12,440 nt of DNA from Gymnopilus junonius (lineage: Eukaryota; Basidiomycota; Agaricomycetes; Agaricales; Galerinaceae). The stretch covers positions 1-12,440 of the forward strand of contig JADNYJ010000819.1 in the NCBI GenBank assembly GCA_015501075.1, read 5' to 3'. The notes beneath the pieces were generated by a model that had not been told where the DNA came from, did not search any database, and worked only from the letters and a program-made list of their open reading frames with translations. Position numbers and translations under genes: made by a program. Positions 8,064 through 12,440 of this stretch are shown piece by piece; the first letter of the stretch is position 1; each line of letters opens with the position of its first letter.

Positions 8064-10694
8064 CTAAAGTACGTAGCGGAATTCTTTGTTCTGTATATCC
8101 GTAATATCAAGGAAGGCCTAGGTACCAATGTCAGTCAACCATTCAAGAAAGAAAACTTCAACACAAAAGAGCTCACCCTGTCTACATGCTTCTCCGCTTT
8201 GGTCCCATCCTGCTTTTCTTGGGCAAGGTACACATCATCATAGGAGTCGTCACGTTTTTCCGCGTCTCGTCGCTTGTTCTCGCGATCGAGCATGAAACGC
8301 AAGAGCAAGATAAGTAGCGCGCAGACGCCGATGCAAACGGCAATCACAGTCCACGGAACATGGTTACTGCATAGAGAATGAGCCCCGCATCATGTGGTTA
8401 ACGATTAAATCTACAAACCGGGGCTGATATTGTTTCTTCCACATAAATGGTCCAGCAGCATTACCGATCGCGTACGCACAGAGGATGATCGCATTTGTAG
8501 TTGTGCCTAGATGCAACGTTTCATATCAGCCACAAAGCTGCGGGGATGGAGGGAGACGGCGGAACGAACGCTTTGTGTGCCCGGCAGTAATGGAACCGAC
8601 CCAACCAAGAAGGATGACGAAGGGGGTGAACATGAAGACTATCAAGATAAAATTAGTATGTACGTAGGGCCCGTCGAGAGCGCGGGACTAACAAAACAAA
8701 AATAACTTACTTGAAATCCAATATGAGAACAGCAGGCCAACTTTGTTATGAGAAGGCAACTTCTGAACCAAAATGGCCCCGAGAAGAGCTGGGATGAACA
8801 TCAGAGCTGCGGCATAGCCACGTCCGATATAGCGTTGGGAGGCAAGTGTGACGCCAAGCCATATAGTAAGAACTGTCGCGCAATCTATGAACGCACTGAT
8901 CGGAAGGCAGAATTCGAAGACTTACTTTCAACAACACCATCTACACAGCCGAGCAAAGTCGTCTTGATCAGACTGAAGCCGAATTCATTGACGATGATTT
9001 GTCTTTGGTTGGTTAACTGACGAAGCAGTCAGTAAACCGGATATTTGTGGATAATCGGCGTTTTTATCTTACCGAATTCAAGATATTTCTATAAGCAATT
9101 CAAGTCATCAGCTATCCTATACAGCACTTCGGTCATGAACACTTACGCGATCGCAGCGAAAGCAGCCATAACCCAAACCTTGGGATCCAACAGAGTCTCT
9201 ACAAACCTAACGAGTCTCATGAACGGATGCAATACTCGAAGGATGAATTTTCAGCATACTGGTCCCGTTTCCAATGTTTATTTTCAACACCGGCTTGATT
9301 TACTTTGATGCGCTGGACTGCTTGCGCCCGTTCTTCTTCTGTCAAGAACCAGGCTGTGGTGGGCGAATCGGGGAAGAAGAACCTATGTATGATTTGGTAA
9401 GTAAGTATCAAAAGAAGGCGATCGCAGACTATGAAAAGCTGGTGTACATACCAGAATAGTACTGAAGCGACCAAAGTTATCAGGCCTGTAATGATCATCA
9501 TCCTGCGAGGATGGTCAGATCCCTTTAAAAACCGCTTTGCAAAGCAACTTCTTACCATTGCCATGGCATAAAATTGTGAGACTTCGTTGAAACTTGATAA
9601 GTTGAGATACATGTAAGTAATGATGATAAAATACCTTGGTGTGTATAACTCCGAAACTCACGAAACCCAAGAAGATTATAGCGACACCGTTCATGAGAAC
9701 TGGGGGAAGAATAAACAAATTAACGATGGGTGTGAAGAAGAAGCGTACACCAAAATCCAACGCGTTTAGTTTGCTCGGCACGCGTGTAGAACATAGACGT
9801 AACAATCATAAAACCAGGGGTAATCGCACCTTCGCAAGGACGCGTTAAATGCGTGTTGAAGAGAAGCAAAGAGAAAGACGCTGTACCTTCACACACTCCC
9901 AGAATAAACCTGACAGCAAAGAGGGCACCAAAAGATTTGCAAGCAGAATGTGCAAGTAAAGCAACTGCCCAGATGAAGATGTTGAAGCTGTGGTAGATGG
10001 CATGAGGCGTTAAACTGATGCCTGAAAACACAGAGATGCTGATTTCGTACCTCATCCATTTTCCAACGGGTAACTTCTGAAGTGCCAAATTTTGGGGGTA
10101 CTGCGCGAGATGTGAGTTTTGCAGAAGAAACAGGGGTTACAAGCGGACCTCAAAAACCAGATAACTGAGGTAGAAAATGGTGCCAAGCCAATTGAACTGG
10201 TTTTGGTTTATGTGTGCGCCTTGCCTAATAAATGGTTAGAACCTTCTGTTGATGGAGGGAAAATTCTACCCACAGGATTCCCAAAACGGCAGATTGCCCT
10301 AGCGTCGTCTTGTCGGCAAATGTCATTCTGTGGACAGTGGGCGTTGTGTTATCCATCATGAGGAAAAGATTGGAATTTCTTTGACATACAGATACATGAC
10401 TATGAATAGACAGAGAAAGTACGTCAGCTTCGAAGTTCGAACAGTGGATTAGATGGAGACTGCTTACTGCACATGAGAGGCATGAGATGCCAGTCGATTT
10501 TTCGTCTGCAAATTCGTAGCGTCAGTATAACATTTGTTATGCAGCATTTTGGTTTATGAGGCTCACCGTAAACGAGCAGCGACTTCGGGATCTAGAGGCA
10601 CATCCGAATCCAGCTTAGCAGCAACATCGACTTCATTAAGGTCCACCACGGCATGCGAGACTTTCTTTTCACTGGTATCGCTGCTGGAATCCAT
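8064..10694 (-). CDS. MFS permease, allantoate/anion:cation symporter (DAL5-like) family
   Basis: Twenty exons, 5' to 3': 10567-10694, 10468-10505, 10390-10399, 10274-10327, 10149-10224, 10051-10100, 9887-9987, 9749-9829, 9635-9699, 9556-9581, 9452-9502, 9260-9382, 9147-9206, 9073-9088, 8926-9016, 8711-8872, 8570-8638, 8419-8506, 8177-8366, 8064-8117. All phases agree and give 510 residues, normal for the family. Landmarks in order: RRKIDWHLMPLM, FADKTTLGQSAVLGI, NQFNWLGTIFYLSYLVFE, LPVGKWM, RFILGVCEGAITPGF, FFPDSPTTAWFLTEEER, FGFS, GHTKR, CAYAIGNAAGPFMW, a last membrane helix (VIAVCIGVCALLILLLRFML) and a cytosolic tail ending in FRYVL. The ACS family imports organic anions such as allantoate, nicotinate, pantothenate or biotin precursors across the plasma membrane with protons. 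The substrate cannot be told from sequence. Introns are 48-72 nt. Confidence 0.93.
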
Positions 10695-11583
10695 GATGGG
10701 GGTAGGGAGGAGGGGCAAAGCCTGATTTTGAAGCGAGAGCCACCATCCTTTAAATAAAGGAATCAGACAGCAATTTGCGACGTTCCGGAAAAGAATATTT
10801 GGTTCGCAATGGATCAGTAATAAGTCGCACTGCATGGGCAGCCCTCTACAAAGCCGATTTTCCCACAAAGTCACATAGTTCGCGAAGCACTAGATTCTCA
10901 TCGGGAAACTGGAGCCGTCTCATCCCCGTTGATGCCTTCCGATCATATCGAGGGTAGAGTAATGGTGTCTTCATGTATGTAGACTGCAAGCAAGCAGATA
11001 GATACTACACAAGATTATGCTCTAATCGTTGTGGAAAGTTGTGGGACGGTCGTGGATTTATTGGATATTCCTGCATTCTCTGTCAGATGGGGTCTTTCCA
11101 TATGATAAAGTGCCAAGCGAGTCAATCGAACCTGTTCGCGTTTCGGAGATTAGCGCGTTGTGGGTGATAAATTCCACAATGTCAGAAAAGTCAGGAGAAG
11201 AAATGCATACGCAGCATTCCATAGCATCTTCTTTTTATCCACAACGTCAATAAGAAGGGACACACAAACAAAATATTGTCTCTGGAAAATTGCAATTGCT
11301 GGAAAGTGATGGCTGGCAGTGGTTGGATCAATATAGAAATTCCCACAGCCCATCCAACAACAAGACGCCAGGAAAATGACCGACAACGAACTTGAATAGC
11401 GCGTTTACGTTTGACACAACATTGAAGCTTTTGGAGTTTGCTATCTTCTATTGGAACTTACAGAATCCCGCCACTGTTCTCTCAGTCAGGTACCCGTCTT
11501 GCAAACCCTGTCTACTAACAGTTTCCAAGCTACAAGACGCAGTAGGACGCGGAACTTTCTGCCAGAAGATCTGAGGAGTCCTT
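10695..11583. other. Divergent intergenic region, permease / CLP1
   Basis: 889 bp between two divergent starts. It should contain both promoters and 5' UTRs. Short open frames exist (for example 11150-11386 minus and 10846-10974 minus) but show no domain or family feature. No RNA gene or repeat was recognised. Confidence 0.5.
10747..10760 (-). promoter_or_regulatory. TATA-like element of the permease gene
   Basis: CCTTTAAATAAAGG is a near-perfect palindrome that reads TTTATTTAAA on the minus strand, 53-66 bp upstream of the permease ATG at 10694. It is the most AT-rich element close to this start. It is a candidate only. Confidence 0.3.
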
Positions 11584-12440
11584 ATGTCAGAACAAAAAGT
11601 TGCTGAACCAAAGACTTGGGATTTGGGCCCCGAAACAGAGTATAGGTTCGAGCTTGACCCTGGAACATCGCTTGCAATCAAGGTCTGCATGAATACGAGA
11701 CTCCTAGCTCCTCGATTATTGAGCTCACATGTCATAAGCTCGTCTCAGGCCATGCTGAAATCTTTGGGTTTGAATTGGTGGAAGGCAAGGTCTACCTGTT
11801 CGGGTACGAATGCAAGGCTGCGCTATATACATGGCAGGGTTGTGTGATTGAGATGAGTCTTCACCTCTGTCTCTCGCGAAAGGACCATGGCTCAAATTAT
11901 TTCTTACACGTTACAGGTGAACCCTCCACAGAATATATCTCAGATGAAACCCCTATGCGAGCATATGCTAATTTGCATTTCGCGCTCGAACAAATGCGTG
12001 TGAGGGCTCTGAGGCAAATACGAGGCTCCCCCGCTCCCCCAGGAGATACATCCAAGTCGGAGCCTCCAAGAATACTTGTCGTTGGTCCGGACCACTCGGG
12101 CAAAACGACAGTCTGCAAAATTCTGACCAACTACGCTGTACGTGCCGGTCAAGGTTGGTCACCTTTCATCGTAAATGTTGACCCGAGCGAGGTATGTTTA
12201 GCATTCTGCACGAAGTTCGTCACCTTCTCATGTTCTCCAAGGGAGCCTGGGCTATTCCAGGAACGATATCAGTTGCACCAGTATACGGACCGATACCAAC
12301 TTCGTCTCCGGCAAACCCTCTCGGGACTGCGGCCACCACAGCACCCATGTCATTATCTACCAATGCACTTCTCCCATTATCCTACTGGTACGGACATGCA
12401 GACACAAAGAGAAATCCGCTTTTAATGGATAGATTAATAC
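11584..12440 (+). CDS. clp1: Clp1, polynucleotide kinase-like mRNA 3'-end processing factor (3' truncated)
   Basis: Exons 11584-11682, 11739-11856, 11917-12191 and 12242 to the window end; introns of 56, 60 and 50 nt keep phase. About 230 residues are visible, roughly half of a typical Clp1. The N-terminal domain (1-105) carries YRFELDPGTSLAIK, AEIFGFELVEG, YLFGYECKAALYTW and TPMRAYANLHFALEQMR. The ATPase core starts with the Walker A loop GPDHSGKTT (129-137), then NVDPSEGAWAIPGTIS and NPLLMDRLI at the edge. Clp1 belongs to cleavage factor IA (with Pcf11) and, in animals, to the tRNA splicing complex; fungal Clp1 binds ATP but has lost kinase activity in budding yeast. The Walker lysine and following Thr are intact here. 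The start Met is supported by the family-like N-terminus immediately after it. Confidence 0.93.

Noticed and set aside
10424..10434. GTTCGAAC resembling a tRNA T-loop (B box)
   Set aside because: No acceptor stem, D-loop or anticodon arm can be placed around it; it lies inside a permease intron.
10846..10974. Minus-strand ORF of 42 residues upstream of the permease
   Set aside because: Short, no family; could be an upstream ORF of the permease leader, but nothing supports this.
11150..11386. Minus-strand ORF with a hydrophobic C-terminal half
   Set aside because: No recognisable family or supporting splice structure; most likely chance in the divergent promoter region.
12192..12425. Unspliced continuation of the CLP1 reading frame
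   Set aside because: Reading through the 50-nt intron 12192-12241 loses the conserved Clp1 sequence, which resumes after splicing in another frame.

Overview
The window looks like nuclear DNA of a filamentous basidiomycete, most likely an Agaricomycete. The genes are compact and cut by many short introns of about 48-82 nt with GT...AG ends. The protein families fit this group: a ZZ-finger protein of a mushroom-expanded type, a heme peroxidase with a serine-rich, GPI-like tail, a tandem WSC-domain secreted protein and an ACS-family MFS permease. Most genes are in pieces across frames, so the models here were rebuilt by joining exons at splice sites that keep phase and family motifs. None was confirmed by RNA or database search.

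Layout: (1) 1-1427, plus: 3' part of a protein with two ZZ-like zinc fingers and a coiled-coil tail. (2) 1534-2041, minus: five-exon Swi5/Sae3-type recombination mediator of 83 residues, convergent with gene 1. (3) 2402-4553, minus: secreted, probably GPI-anchored plant-type heme peroxidase; its third exon does not keep frame. (4) 4554-5265: divergent intergenic region. (5) 5266-5908, plus: unrecognised small gene, followed by a 52-codon ORF at 6120-6278. (6) 6319-7439, minus: secreted protein of 248 residues with two WSC domains, including an 8-nt exon. (7) 7440-8063: intergenic region with a TATAAA on the minus strand. (8) 8064-10694, minus: MFS permease of the allantoate/anion:cation symporter type, 510 residues in 20 exons, with 10-nt and 16-nt exons. 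(9) 10695-11583: divergent intergenic region. (10) 11584-12440, plus: 5' part of CLP1, the polynucleotide kinase-like mRNA 3'-end processing factor.

The genes do not form one pathway. Swi5 and Clp1 are housekeeping nuclear proteins; the peroxidase, the WSC protein and the permease belong to the cell surface or membrane and may serve wall or substrate interactions. I found no RNA gene, CRISPR array, transposon or clearly new multi-gene system. The most notable features are the series of micro-exons, the frame break in the peroxidase, and the unrecognised gene at 5266-5908.
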